Positions 16,057 to 23,118 of a stretch of 53,127 nt of DNA are shown one piece after another; positions within the stretch are counted from its first letter, which is position 1; each line of letters begins with the position of its first letter. The DNA is from DSUN01 sp035527715 (lineage in GTDB: Bacteria; Planctomycetota; PUPC01; DSUN01). A program made the position numbers and the translations under genes. Below the pieces are notes generated by a model. It saw only the letters and a program-made list of their open reading frames with translations, ran no database searches and was not told the origin of the DNA. Location: assembly GCA_035527715.1 (NCBI GenBank), contig DATKZY010000047.1, positions 1 to 53,127 on the forward strand. Reading direction: 5' to 3'.

Positions 16057-18344
16057 GGCTTCACCTTCTCCGTCGTGTCAATGAACAGCCCGTGGAGCGA
16101 GCTGTCCTCGGGCTTCTTGTCGTTGAGCGCGCCGGGGGCCAGGGCCTGGCTGTTCGGGCGGCCCGAGGAGTAGAAGTCCAACGCGCCGCCCGCGTCGAGG
16201 AGGAGCGACCAACTGAAGCAGCCCGTCTCGGCGTGGTGGTAGCTGTTGCCCGAGGAGCAGCCGTGGACGGCGCCGCCCCGCGCCACGTAGCGGTCGGTGC
16301 CGTCGAGGTCAATGAGCCAGCCGATGGCCTGCATCGCCGCGGAGCCTTGGGCGAGACCCTCCGCTTGGTAAGAGTCGTTGCCGCCTCGGTCAATGAGGAG
16401 CCCGGCCGCGATGTCCCACGCGGCGCCCTGGCAGGCGGCGCACATCGCCCAGTAGGTGTCGTCGCCCGCGTCGTCGGCCAGAATGCCGATGGCCTGGTGG
16501 CAGCCGAAGCCCTGGCCGTAGCGGTTGCCATAGTAGAGGTCGTTGCCGCTGCGGTCGTAGAGGATGCCGAGCGCCCAGTAGTAAGCGCCGCCCTGGGCGA
16601 ATTCGCCCGCCTCGTAGCGGTCGTCGCCCCCGAGGTCGGCCAGCACCCCGATGCCGCCCGATTCATACATGCGGAAGCCGAAGCCCATCCCTTGGCTGAA
16701 GGACGCATAGACGGCGGGTGTGTCGTAGACCGAGCCCTTCGGGCCGTTGGCGCGGTAGAGGTCGCGGCCGCCGGCATCGAGGATGAGGCCGAAGCCGCGC
16801 GGCCCGCCGACCCCCTCGCTGAGGTATTCGGCGAGATACGTATCGGAGCCGCCGAGGTCGAGGATCGCCCCGACGCCGTAGACGCCCGCCCCCAGCGACC
16901 ACGTGCTGCCCGCGTAGGTATCGTTGCCGGCGAGGTCGGCCAGGATGCCCACGCCCATCACGCCCACGCCGCAGGAGCGCGCCTTCCCCTCATAGTGGTC
17001 GTTGCCCGCCACGTCCACGAGCAGGCTGATGCCCATCGTCGCGCTCGCCGGGCCGCCCTCGTACTTGTCGTTGCCCGCGAAGTCCACCACGACCTGGATG
17101 GGCGGGCGCTCGTCGGTCGAGTAGTGATACGTGTCGTCGCCGCCGGCATCAATAACCACGTCAATCTTCGACAGATCGTAGCGATTCGGGCCAAAGCCGC
17201 CGACGACGATCCAGCGTCCGTCGGCCTTCTCGGCAGCCAGGATATCGCCCTCGACGGCTCGGCGTAGCGACCAGGGGCGGCGGACGGTGGGTGTGTCCTT
17301 CGCCGGCGGTTTCCCCGGGCGGAAGACACCCGCGAGCGTCGCCGCGGCGTCGAGGAGGGCCTGGCGGTCCACGCTCATGCTCTCGCGGAGCGCGGCAAGG
17401 ATGCGGGCGGGGTCGGGGTGCGACATCAGGTAGTGCTCGGCTGCCGCGTAGTCGAGGACCTCGTGGAGGTCCCTCGCCAGCGTCGCTCGGCGTTTGGGTG
17501 GAACCCTGGCGAATGCCTGCTCGCGGAGCCTGACGGCCTCGGCGAGTCGGGACTTCATCCAGGCGACGGCCTTCGCGGGATCGGAGAGATCGGCGTCAGG
17601 GCCAAGCGGAGGCGGTGCCAGGTCGAGATTCTCCGCGGCGCGGAGGAAGACCTCGCGCGGGTGACCGGGGAGCTTGGCGAGCGGGTCGGTGACGAGCTTC
17701 TGGAGCTCGGGGAGGCGCGTGGGGCGGTAGAAGCCGGCAGCGACGCGCGAGAGGCTGTTCGCCCCGAAGTCCTCCGTCTGCGTGTCGGCGAGATACTTCT
17801 TCAGCTTGCCGAGCGGCTCGCGGAGCTTGTGCTGCTCGATGATCGGGTCGAGGAACTTCTCGAGTGGCGTCGGGCCGGGCGGCAGGCCGAGCACCTTGTC
17901 GGGATCGGGCGGCCGGCGGCGGAACGAAATCGGGCCAGACCACTCGGCCTTCGAGGCGAGGGCGATTCTCAGCGTCTTCTCCTCGCCGCCCTTGCCGGGA
18001 GCGGGGATCGCGGTGTCCTCGCGCCCTTTGGTCAGGCGCACGCGCAGCTCCAGCGTGTCGCCCGGCTTCGAGCGGCCGAGGAGTTCCTCGAAGGCCTTCT
18101 TGCCCATCGGCTTGCCATTGACCGCGAGAATGATGTCCCCGCGATTGAGGAACGGCGACGTGAAAGTCTTGCCCTTCAGCGGCCCGGGCATCACCCATCC
18201 GACGAGCATCCCGCCCGTCGCGGCATGGTCGCGGCAGAACAGCCCGGCATAGGCCTGTTCGGCCAGCGGCCGGTCTCCGCCCTCCTGCGCCAGCACGGCC
18301 GCCGCCACGAGGGCGGAGCAGGCGAGTGTCGCGGCGGTTCTCAA
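16053..18344 (-). CDS. Secreted PDZ protein with GND-x-Y repeats
   Basis: A 763-residue exported protein. Seen: a signal peptide (hydrophobic 3-20, cleavage after VLAQ or nearby) and a PDZ-like domain about 45-150 containing RGDIILAVNGKPMG. A helical region runs to about 370, followed by about ten repeats built on D-x-[AG]-G-[NDS]-D-x-Y (for example DVAGNDHY, DLAGNDTY, DRGGNDSY). The repeats are spaced by roughly 24-35 residues with Gly-rich turns, suggesting a beta-solenoid that may bind calcium like RTX repeats. A TTG start at 18344 is chosen because GGGAGG lies seven bases upstream; a second TTG two codons earlier is too close to it. It overlaps the kinase gene by four bases. No protease triad was recognised. 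Confidence 0.8.
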   Translation of the reverse strand: MRTAATLACSALVAAAVLAQEGGDRPLAEQAYAGLFCRDHAATGGMLVGWVMPGPLKGKTFTSPFLNRGDIILAVNGKPMGKKAFEELLGRSKPGDTLELRVRLTKGREDTAIPAPGKGGEEKTLRIALASKAEWSGPISFRRRPPDPDKVLGLPPGPTPLEKFLDPIIEQHKLREPLGKLKKYLADTQTEDFGANSLSRVAAGFYRPTRLPELQKLVTDPLAKLPGHPREVFLRAAENLDLAPPPLGPDADLSDPAKAVAWMKSRLAEAVRLREQAFARVPPKRRATLARDLHEVLDYAAAEHYLMSHPDPARILAALRESMSVDRQALLDAAATLAGVFRPGKPPAKDTPTVRRPWSLRRAVEGDILAAEKADGRWIVVGGFGPNRYDLSKIDVVIDAGGDDTYHYSTDERPPIQVVVDFAGNDKYEGGPASATMGISLLVDVAGNDHYEGKARSCGVGVMGVGILADLAGNDTYAGSTWSLGAGVYGVGAILDLGGSDTYLAEYLSEGVGGPRGFGLILDAGGRDLYRANGPKGSVYDTPAVYASFSQGMGFGFRMYESGGIGVLADLGGDDRYEAGEFAQGGAYYWALGILYDRSGNDLYYGNRYGQGFGCHQAIGILADDAGDDTYWAMCAACQGAAWDIAAGLLIDRGGNDSYQAEGLAQGSAAMQAIGWLIDLDGTDRYVARGGAVHGCSSGNSYHHAETGCFSWSLLLDAGGALDFYSSGRPNSQALAPGALNDKKPEDSSLHGLFIDTTEKVKP

Positions 18345-18387
18345 CGGCAATCCTCCCGAATCAGGGGCCCGCGCAGCTCCAGAAAGG

Positions 18388-19776
18388 TCACGGGAGTCTC
18401 CGCGTGGAAGCCAGGGCAGCCACGAGGCGTCGGGCGAGGCCCGGAAGGTCGGGGTCCCGCGCGCCCATGCTCAGCACCACGTCGCCGGGCCGCGCGCGGG
18501 CGACCACGCGGCGGATCAACTCGTCGTAGTCAGGGACCAGCTCGGCAGGCACTCCGGCCGCCGCCAGGTCGGAGACCAGCACGTCCGAAGTCACCGAGGC
18601 AGTCGCCGTGCCGCCGACGTAGTAGACGGGCAGGATGTAGAGGCGCTCGCAGCGGCGGCCCAGGTCGGCGAAGAGGGCCTTCAGGTCGTCGAGCATCTTC
18701 GCCAGCGGCCCGAAGCCGTGCGGGCGCCACACGGCGAGTACCCGCTGGTAGTAGGGAGCCACGGCCTCCCAGGCCGCGCGAATCTTCGCGGGGTTGTGCG
18801 CGTAGTCGTCAATCACCGTCACGCCGCCGGCCGTGCCCGCCACGTCGAGCCGGCGGCGTATTCCGCGGAATTCCGCGAGCGCGCCGGCGATGCGATCGAG
18901 CCGATGCCCGAGCCGCTCGCACAGCATCACCGCCTGCAACGCGTTCTGCGCGTTGTGGCGGCCGAGCAGCGGGAGCCGGAACTCCTGCCCCTTGTGGTCG
19001 AAGCGGGAGCCGGAGGCCGAGAGCTTGAGGGACTGGATGAGTGGATGGGTGGATGATTGGATGAGTGGCAGAGCAATCTTGCGTTCATCCAGCCATCCAC
19101 CCATCCATTCATCCACTTCCTTCTTCGGCACCACGAGCGCCTTCCCTACGTTCGCGGCGAAGTCGGCGAACAGCTTGCGCGTCTCGTCGAGGGGAAAGTG
19201 GTCTGCCGAGATGTTCGTGATGATCGCCCACTCGGGCGCGAAGCGGAGGAGCGAGCGGTCACTCTCGTCCGCCTCGATCACCCATCGGCCCGAGCGGCCG
19301 ACGCGGACGTTGCCCACGCGCTCGTCGTCCTCCCAGTTGACGACGATGCCGCCGTTGACCACGGTCGGGTCGTCGCCAAGCTGCTCGAGGACGAAGCCGA
19401 CCATCCCGGTCACTGTCGTCTTGCCGCTGGTGCCCGTGACGGCGATGCACTCACGGCCCGCCATCAGCCGCGCGAGCATCTCGGCGCGATGGACGACGGG
19501 CACGCCGCAGCGTGCCGCGGCGTCGAGGTCGGGGTTGCCGGGCTCGATCGCCGTGCTCACGACGACGGCCTGCGTCTCGCGGGTGATCCCCGAGCCGTCC
19601 TGCGGCACGAGCCGCACGCCCGCCCTGCGCAGCTTCGGGATCACCTCCACGTCCTGCCCGGCGTCCAGGTAGCGGTCGGAGCCGCTCACCTGCCAGCCGC
19701 ACGCGAGCAGCGCCTGGGCGAGGGGATTCATCCCCACGCCCGCCACGCCGACGAGATGCGCGTGCTCCTTGGGCAT
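18388..19776 (-). CDS. MurC-like UDP-N-acetylmuramate--L-alanine ligase
   Basis: A 462-residue Mur ligase. Seen: N-terminal MurC-type dinucleotide-fold motif GVAGVGM at 10-16 and GSD at 32-34; ATP P-loop TGTSGKTT at 114-121, with Ser where MurC usually has His; EADESDRS at 168-174; NISADH at 188-193; GRHNAQNAL near 272; DDYAHNP in the C-terminal domain. Reaction expected: ATP-dependent addition of L-Ala to UDP-MurNAc in peptidoglycan synthesis, although an Mpl-like recycling ligase is possible. The start is taken at the ATG opening the MurC motif; the longer frame to 19908 overlaps the next gene. Residues about 221-248 are encoded by an inverted pair of 8-bp tandem arrays. No other dcw-cluster genes are nearby. 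Confidence 0.85.
   Translation of the reverse strand: MPKEHAHLVGVAGVGMNPLAQALLACGWQVSGSDRYLDAGQDVEVIPKLRRAGVRLVPQDGSGITRETQAVVVSTAIEPGNPDLDAAARCGVPVVHRAEMLARLMAGRECIAVTGTSGKTTVTGMVGFVLEQLGDDPTVVNGGIVVNWEDDERVGNVRVGRSGRWVIEADESDRSLLRFAPEWAIITNISADHFPLDETRKLFADFAANVGKALVVPKKEVDEWMGGWLDERKIALPLIQSSTHPLIQSLKLSASGSRFDHKGQEFRLPLLGRHNAQNALQAVMLCERLGHRLDRIAGALAEFRGIRRRLDVAGTAGGVTVIDDYAHNPAKIRAAWEAVAPYYQRVLAVWRPHGFGPLAKMLDDLKALFADLGRRCERLYILPVYYVGGTATASVTSDVLVSDLAAAGVPAELVPDYDELIRRVVARARPGDVVLSMGARDPDLPGLARRLVAALASTRRLP
19033..19115. repeat. Inverted pair of 8 bp x 4 arrays inside the murC-like gene
   Basis: Left arm: four 8-base units of type GGATGAGT/GGATGGGT (about 19033-19067). After a spacer of about 15 bases comes the reverse complement of four units of type GGATGAAT/GGATGGCT (to 19115). 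The same unit family recurs as an inverted pair at 32639-32726. The reading frame of the ligase passes through without a stop. Confidence 0.85.
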
Positions 19777-19807
19777 CTTCGTGTCAGGTCCCGCGTGCCG
19801 CCGCGCC

Positions 19808-20926
19808 TCAATCGCCCATGTTCTGGGCGAAGCCGAGGTTGCGGAAGAGGAAGAGGCCGTCCTTGCCGGGGGCGACGATGTCGAGCAACCCGTCGCCGCT
19901 CTTGTCAATGTCCACGACCTCGAAGCCGATTCCGCAGCCCTTGGCCTGGCGGACGGGGCCGTAGTCCACGACCTGCTTGACGAAGCCCTCCCCCGTCCAC
20001 TTGAAGTAGTAGATACCGTAGGGGTCGTACTCGCCCGGGTCGTGGCCGCAGTGGGCGCGGTAGCGTTTGCCCGTGATCAGCTCGGGCTTCCCGTCGCCGT
20101 CAATGTCGGCCCAGATCAGGTCGTGGTACTGGCTGTTGAAGGGGTCAATGGGGTGCTTGATCCAGGAGCGCCTGCCGCCGTCGAGACGCTGCTCGAACCA
20201 GTCGAGGCCGTAGCCGTGTGCCTGGCCGACGATGAGGTCGGCGAGGCCGTCGCCGTTCACGTCCACGACGAGCACGGGGCAGCTCGCGCCGCCGAGGCTG
20301 AACTCGGGGTGGAAGGTCCAGGGCTGCTCGTAGGGCTTCGGGGGCTGCTCGAGCCAGCCGTTGGTGAGCACGATGTCGGGCCGGCCGTCGCCGTTGATGT
20401 CGCCGCAGCCGAAGCCGTGGCCCGAACCCCCCTTCTCGGGTGTCCAGATGACGTGCTCGCGGAAGGCGCCCGTGCCCTTGCCGGCGGCATCGGTGATGAG
20501 CTTGAAGACTCTCTGCGGGGCGCCGGGCGTGTTGGGCACGATCTCGGGCACGCCACAGCCGTCAATGTCCCAGGCGCGGGTCGTCTCGACGTTGCCAGTG
20601 TCGGCGATCTTGTGGACAGGCCACTCCTTCGTCGGGTCGCCCTTGGGGTTCTCCTTCCAGAAGACGGCCTTGCCGAACCAGCCGCCGGTCACGAAGTCGG
20701 TCCAGCCGTCGCCGTTGACATCCAGCGGGAGCGTCGAGAAGTCGTCGAAGTACTCGCCTGCGGCGGCGACGGGGCCGATCTTGCACTTGCGGTCGAACCT
20801 GGGGCCTGGGTACCAGTAGGCGCCGCTCACGATGTCGAGGTGGCCGTCGTTGTTCACGTCGCACACCCCGGCGGCTTCATACCGCTCGTCGGAGATGAAG
20901 ACCTTTTCGAATCTCAAAGGGGGCAC
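19808..20926 (-). CDS. FG-GAP/VCBS repeat protein
   Basis: A 372-residue protein predicted to fold as a seven-bladed-type beta-propeller. Seen: six Asp-rich calcium-loop repeats, DVNNDGHLD, DVNGDGWTD, DINGDGRPD, DVNGDGLAD, DIDGDGKPE and DIDKSGDGLLD, spread over the length. A GTG start at 20926 is chosen because AAGGAG lies eight bases upstream; the in-frame ATG at 20971 is inside the HEPN gene. No signal peptide is visible with this start, which is odd for a family that is usually extracellular. It follows the HEPN gene by 13 bases and precedes the MurC-like gene by 31. Confidence 0.85.
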   Translation of the reverse strand: MPPLRFEKVFISDERYEAAGVCDVNNDGHLDIVSGAYWYPGPRFDRKCKIGPVAAAGEYFDDFSTLPLDVNGDGWTDFVTGGWFGKAVFWKENPKGDPTKEWPVHKIADTGNVETTRAWDIDGCGVPEIVPNTPGAPQRVFKLITDAAGKGTGAFREHVIWTPEKGGSGHGFGCGDINGDGRPDIVLTNGWLEQPPKPYEQPWTFHPEFSLGGASCPVLVVDVNGDGLADLIVGQAHGYGLDWFEQRLDGGRRSWIKHPIDPFNSQYHDLIWADIDGDGKPELITGKRYRAHCGHDPGEYDPYGIYYFKWTGEGFVKQVVDYGPVRQAKGCGIGFEVVDIDKSGDGLLDIVAPGKDGLFLFRNLGFAQNMGD

Positions 20927-20939
20927 GCCCAATTCTCCT

Positions 20940-21359
20940 TCACTCTGTCTCTGGGAGAAGGTTCTGCGCACTCAGGTACTGGGAGATCCGAACAATGATC
21001 TGTTCGGCCTCCTGAATGTCCAGCGCGGATTGCTCCTCGCGAATGGACACGCCATACCGGTAGTCGCCGGTCTGCCTGTCGTTGAACAGGCGCCGAATCG
21101 TCTCGTGAGCGACCTCAGGAAACAACCCGGTGTGGATGAAATGCCGGTTGAACTCAGCCATGAGGCCCGTGTGCTTCGAGACGGTGACACCCTTGGTCAG
21201 CAGGGCGGCCTGGAGCGCGTGGAACACGGCGTAGTAGGCCCTCGATGCCGCGTCGCTGAAATGACCGTGCGAGTGTAGTTCTCGCGCGACCGTCAGCGTG
21301 TGCGTCGCCTTCCTCGTCATCAGCGCGAGCTGCTCGGCGAGCTTCGGGTTCGCGGTCAC
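20940..21359 (-). CDS. HEPN-domain protein (HepT-like toxin partner)
   Basis: A 139-residue, all-helical HEPN protein. Seen: RAYYAVFH near 40-47, which gives the R-x6-H arrangement of HEPN RNases, followed by SKHTG and the C-terminal motif NDRQTGDY typical of MNT-linked HEPN proteins. The GTG start overlaps the MNT stop by four bases (GTGA). Known: in MntA/HepT systems the HEPN protein is an RNase toxin, and the nucleotidyltransferase silences it by adding AMP near the RxxxDY-like tyrosine. Here D and Y of RQTGDY fit that target site. Toxin activity is inferred, not shown. Confidence 0.85.
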   Translation of the reverse strand: MTANPKLAEQLALMTRKATHTLTVARELHSHGHFSDAASRAYYAVFHALQAALLTKGVTVSKHTGLMAEFNRHFIHTGLFPEVAHETIRRLFNDRQTGDYRYGVSIREEQSALDIQEAEQIIVRISQYLSAQNLLPETE

Positions 21360-21691
21360 AGCGGCACCCCCTCGCGACGGACATTGATGAACATCGGCTC
21401 GTACTCGCGGTCATCGAAGGTGGACTGTTCTTCGACGAACACCGAGAGGCAGGTGTCGTGATGAAAATCGATCTCGCAACTCAGGTGGAAGATCGCCGAT
21501 TCCATCTCGGGAGTCTTCTCGTCCACGAGGACCATGACATCGTAGTCCGAGCCCTCCTCGTGGTCGCCTCGTGCCCTGGAGCCGAAGAGGACGATGCGCT
21601 GGATATGCGTGCCGTAGCGAGCGCGGAGTCTCTCCGTGAGCTCCCGCAGGACGGGGTCGCGTCGCCTCTTGGATGCGCCGCGCCGAATCAA
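21356..21691 (-). CDS. Minimal nucleotidyltransferase (MntA-like antitoxin)
   Basis: A 111-residue nucleotidyltransferase. Seen: GSRARGD at about 37-43 followed by SDYDVMV, giving the GS-x10-DxD motif of MNT enzymes. A TTG start is used because it is preceded by CAGGAGACA at the right distance and no ATG is available upstream. It is first of the pair, overlapping the HEPN gene by four bases, the usual MNT-HEPN arrangement. Known: MntA-type enzymes AMPylate the HEPN toxin. The pair heads a run of housekeeping-like genes, which is unusual for a toxin-antitoxin module. Confidence 0.87.
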   Translation of the reverse strand: MIRRGASKRRRDPVLRELTERLRARYGTHIQRIVLFGSRARGDHEEGSDYDVMVLVDEKTPEMESAIFHLSCEIDFHHDTCLSVFVEEQSTFDDREYEPMFINVRREGVPL

Positions 21692-21722
21692 GCCTGTCTC
21701 CTGTGCAGTTGGGGCCTATTCC

Positions 21723-21750
21723 ATTGTACGCTTCGGCGGCGAGTTCTCAA
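21723..21750 (-). promoter_or_regulatory. Promoter of the MNT-HEPN gene group
   Basis: On the minus strand TTGAGA (21750-21745), 16 bases, TACAAT (21728-21723), 32 bases before the TTG start of the MNT gene. It is the only clear promoter seen before the tightly packed genes down to 15097. Confidence 0.6.
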
Positions 21751-21794
21751 CGGGCGGGCAGGCTTCGGGGACGCTTGCCCCTCGCCGCTCGCAG

Positions 21795-23048
21795 CTACTC
21801 GATCTTGATCGTGTGCTTCACGGGCACGACCGCGGCAGCCGCGGCGTCGAAGAGCGCCCGGTCCTTCTTGGCGAGTGCGGCGCGGATGCGCTCGAACGCC
21901 TCTTTCTCCTCGGGCACCATCCGCTCCATGTGGGGCAGCTTGTTGATGAGGTCCTTGATCATCGGGGTCTCGAAGTTCTGCTGGGCGCGGACGGCCTGCT
22001 CGACCTTCTGGAACGGCTCGCAGAAGGGGTTGTCGAGGAGCTCGGCGGCGAGGTTGATGCCCTTGGCGAGATCGGCGGCGGCGAACTCCCTCGACGACTT
22101 GCCCCACGTGACCTTCACCTTGTCGCCCTTCGCACCCTTGACGACGAGCGTGAGGCGATTGAGGTCCTGGTTGAACGGCACGAACTCGATGATGCCGCTG
22201 GTGGCATTGGGCGACTTCGGGTCGCCGAAGAAGCAGAAGGGGTAACGGGAGCTCTCGATCTCGACCGCGCCGTCCTTGCACGCGAGCACTTTGTGGCCGT
22301 CGGTGACGTCGGCCTTCCCGGCGGCGAGGTCCACGGTGATCGTGCCGATGTTGCCATCGCAGCCGAGGGCCTTCAAGAAGGCGTAGGCCATGACCAACTG
22401 GCCGTTGGCGCCGGGGTGCACGCCGTCGCCGCCGGCCACGTGGTAGTCCTTGCCGTACTTCGCCTTGGCCTTGGTCATCGCGTCCATCATCGGGTCGAAC
22501 ACGTTGGCGAAGACGACGGCCCGTTCGTCGGCGACCTCTCTGGCGATGTCGCGGAGCTTCGAGAGGGTTTCATTGTACATCTTGGCGGCCGCGGGATCGC
22601 GGCGGAACGTATCCGCGTCCACACAGCCCGGCGAGCCGACGACGATGAGGTTGGCCGTGGCCTTCTTGAACTCCTGGACGATGAGGCGCTGGTTGTCGCG
22701 GTAGCTCTTGCCCTGGCTGTTCTCGTCGAAGGGCCGGTAGCCGCCGTCGTTCATCCCGTAGCAGGTCGTCGCGACCGTCGGCTTGAACGGCAGCGTGTCG
22801 TTGGCCATTCGGCCCTTGTAGCCGCCAGCCGTCTCGCCGCCCCAGCCGAACTGCATCACCCGCAGCTTCGCCGCCGGCTGGCACATCAGCAGGTAGTCCT
22901 CGATGAAGACCGAGTACTGCTTCTGCTCCGTGATCGAGTCGCCGATGACCGCCACGAAATCGCCGTCCTGGAGCTTCGCCTCCCCCGCGAAGCACGCCAC
23001 GGCCACCGCCAACGCCAGCCACACGCCACGAATCACGCTCCGACGCAT
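21795..23048 (-). CDS. Exported SGNH/GDSL-family hydrolase
   Basis: A 417-residue secreted esterase-type protein, possibly a carbohydrate esterase. Seen: signal peptide at 1-22 (hydrophobic WLALAVAVACFAGEA), block I VIGDSIT with nucleophile S38, a block III candidate YGMND, and block V DGVHP carrying the Asp and His of the catalytic set. The C-terminal ~150 residues add a beta domain and a helical tail. The ATG at 23048 has GGAGG seven bases upstream. It lies 70 bases after the GH106-like gene on the same strand, suggesting joint use on a rhamnose- or acetyl-bearing glycan, by inference. Confidence 0.87.
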   Translation of the reverse strand: MRRSVIRGVWLALAVAVACFAGEAKLQDGDFVAVIGDSITEQKQYSVFIEDYLLMCQPAAKLRVMQFGWGGETAGGYKGRMANDTLPFKPTVATTCYGMNDGGYRPFDENSQGKSYRDNQRLIVQEFKKATANLIVVGSPGCVDADTFRRDPAAAKMYNETLSKLRDIAREVADERAVVFANVFDPMMDAMTKAKAKYGKDYHVAGGDGVHPGANGQLVMAYAFLKALGCDGNIGTITVDLAAGKADVTDGHKVLACKDGAVEIESSRYPFCFFGDPKSPNATSGIIEFVPFNQDLNRLTLVVKGAKGDKVKVTWGKSSREFAAADLAKGINLAAELLDNPFCEPFQKVEQAVRAQQNFETPMIKDLINKLPHMERMVPEEKEAFERIRAALAKKDRALFDAAAAAVVPVKHTIKIE

Positions 23049-23080
23049 TTTCCGGCCTCCAAGAAGGAAAGAGGATCTCA

Positions 23081-23116
23081 CGCAGAGGAAGCAGAGGTAG
23101 CAGAGAGGAGCAGAAC
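23081..23116. repeat. Short tandem array, 9 bp x 4
   Basis: Four 9-base units of type AGCAGAGGT/CGCAGAGGA between the GH106-like and SGNH hydrolase genes (the last unit diverged). Confidence 0.7.
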
Positions 23117-23118
23117 CT

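Noticed and set aside
16053..16777. Dense repeats that look like a CRISPR array at low resolution
   Set aside because: The period is about 24-35 codons with varying sequence, the repeats are protein-level (GND-x-Y), and no constant spacer-repeat pattern or Cas gene exists.
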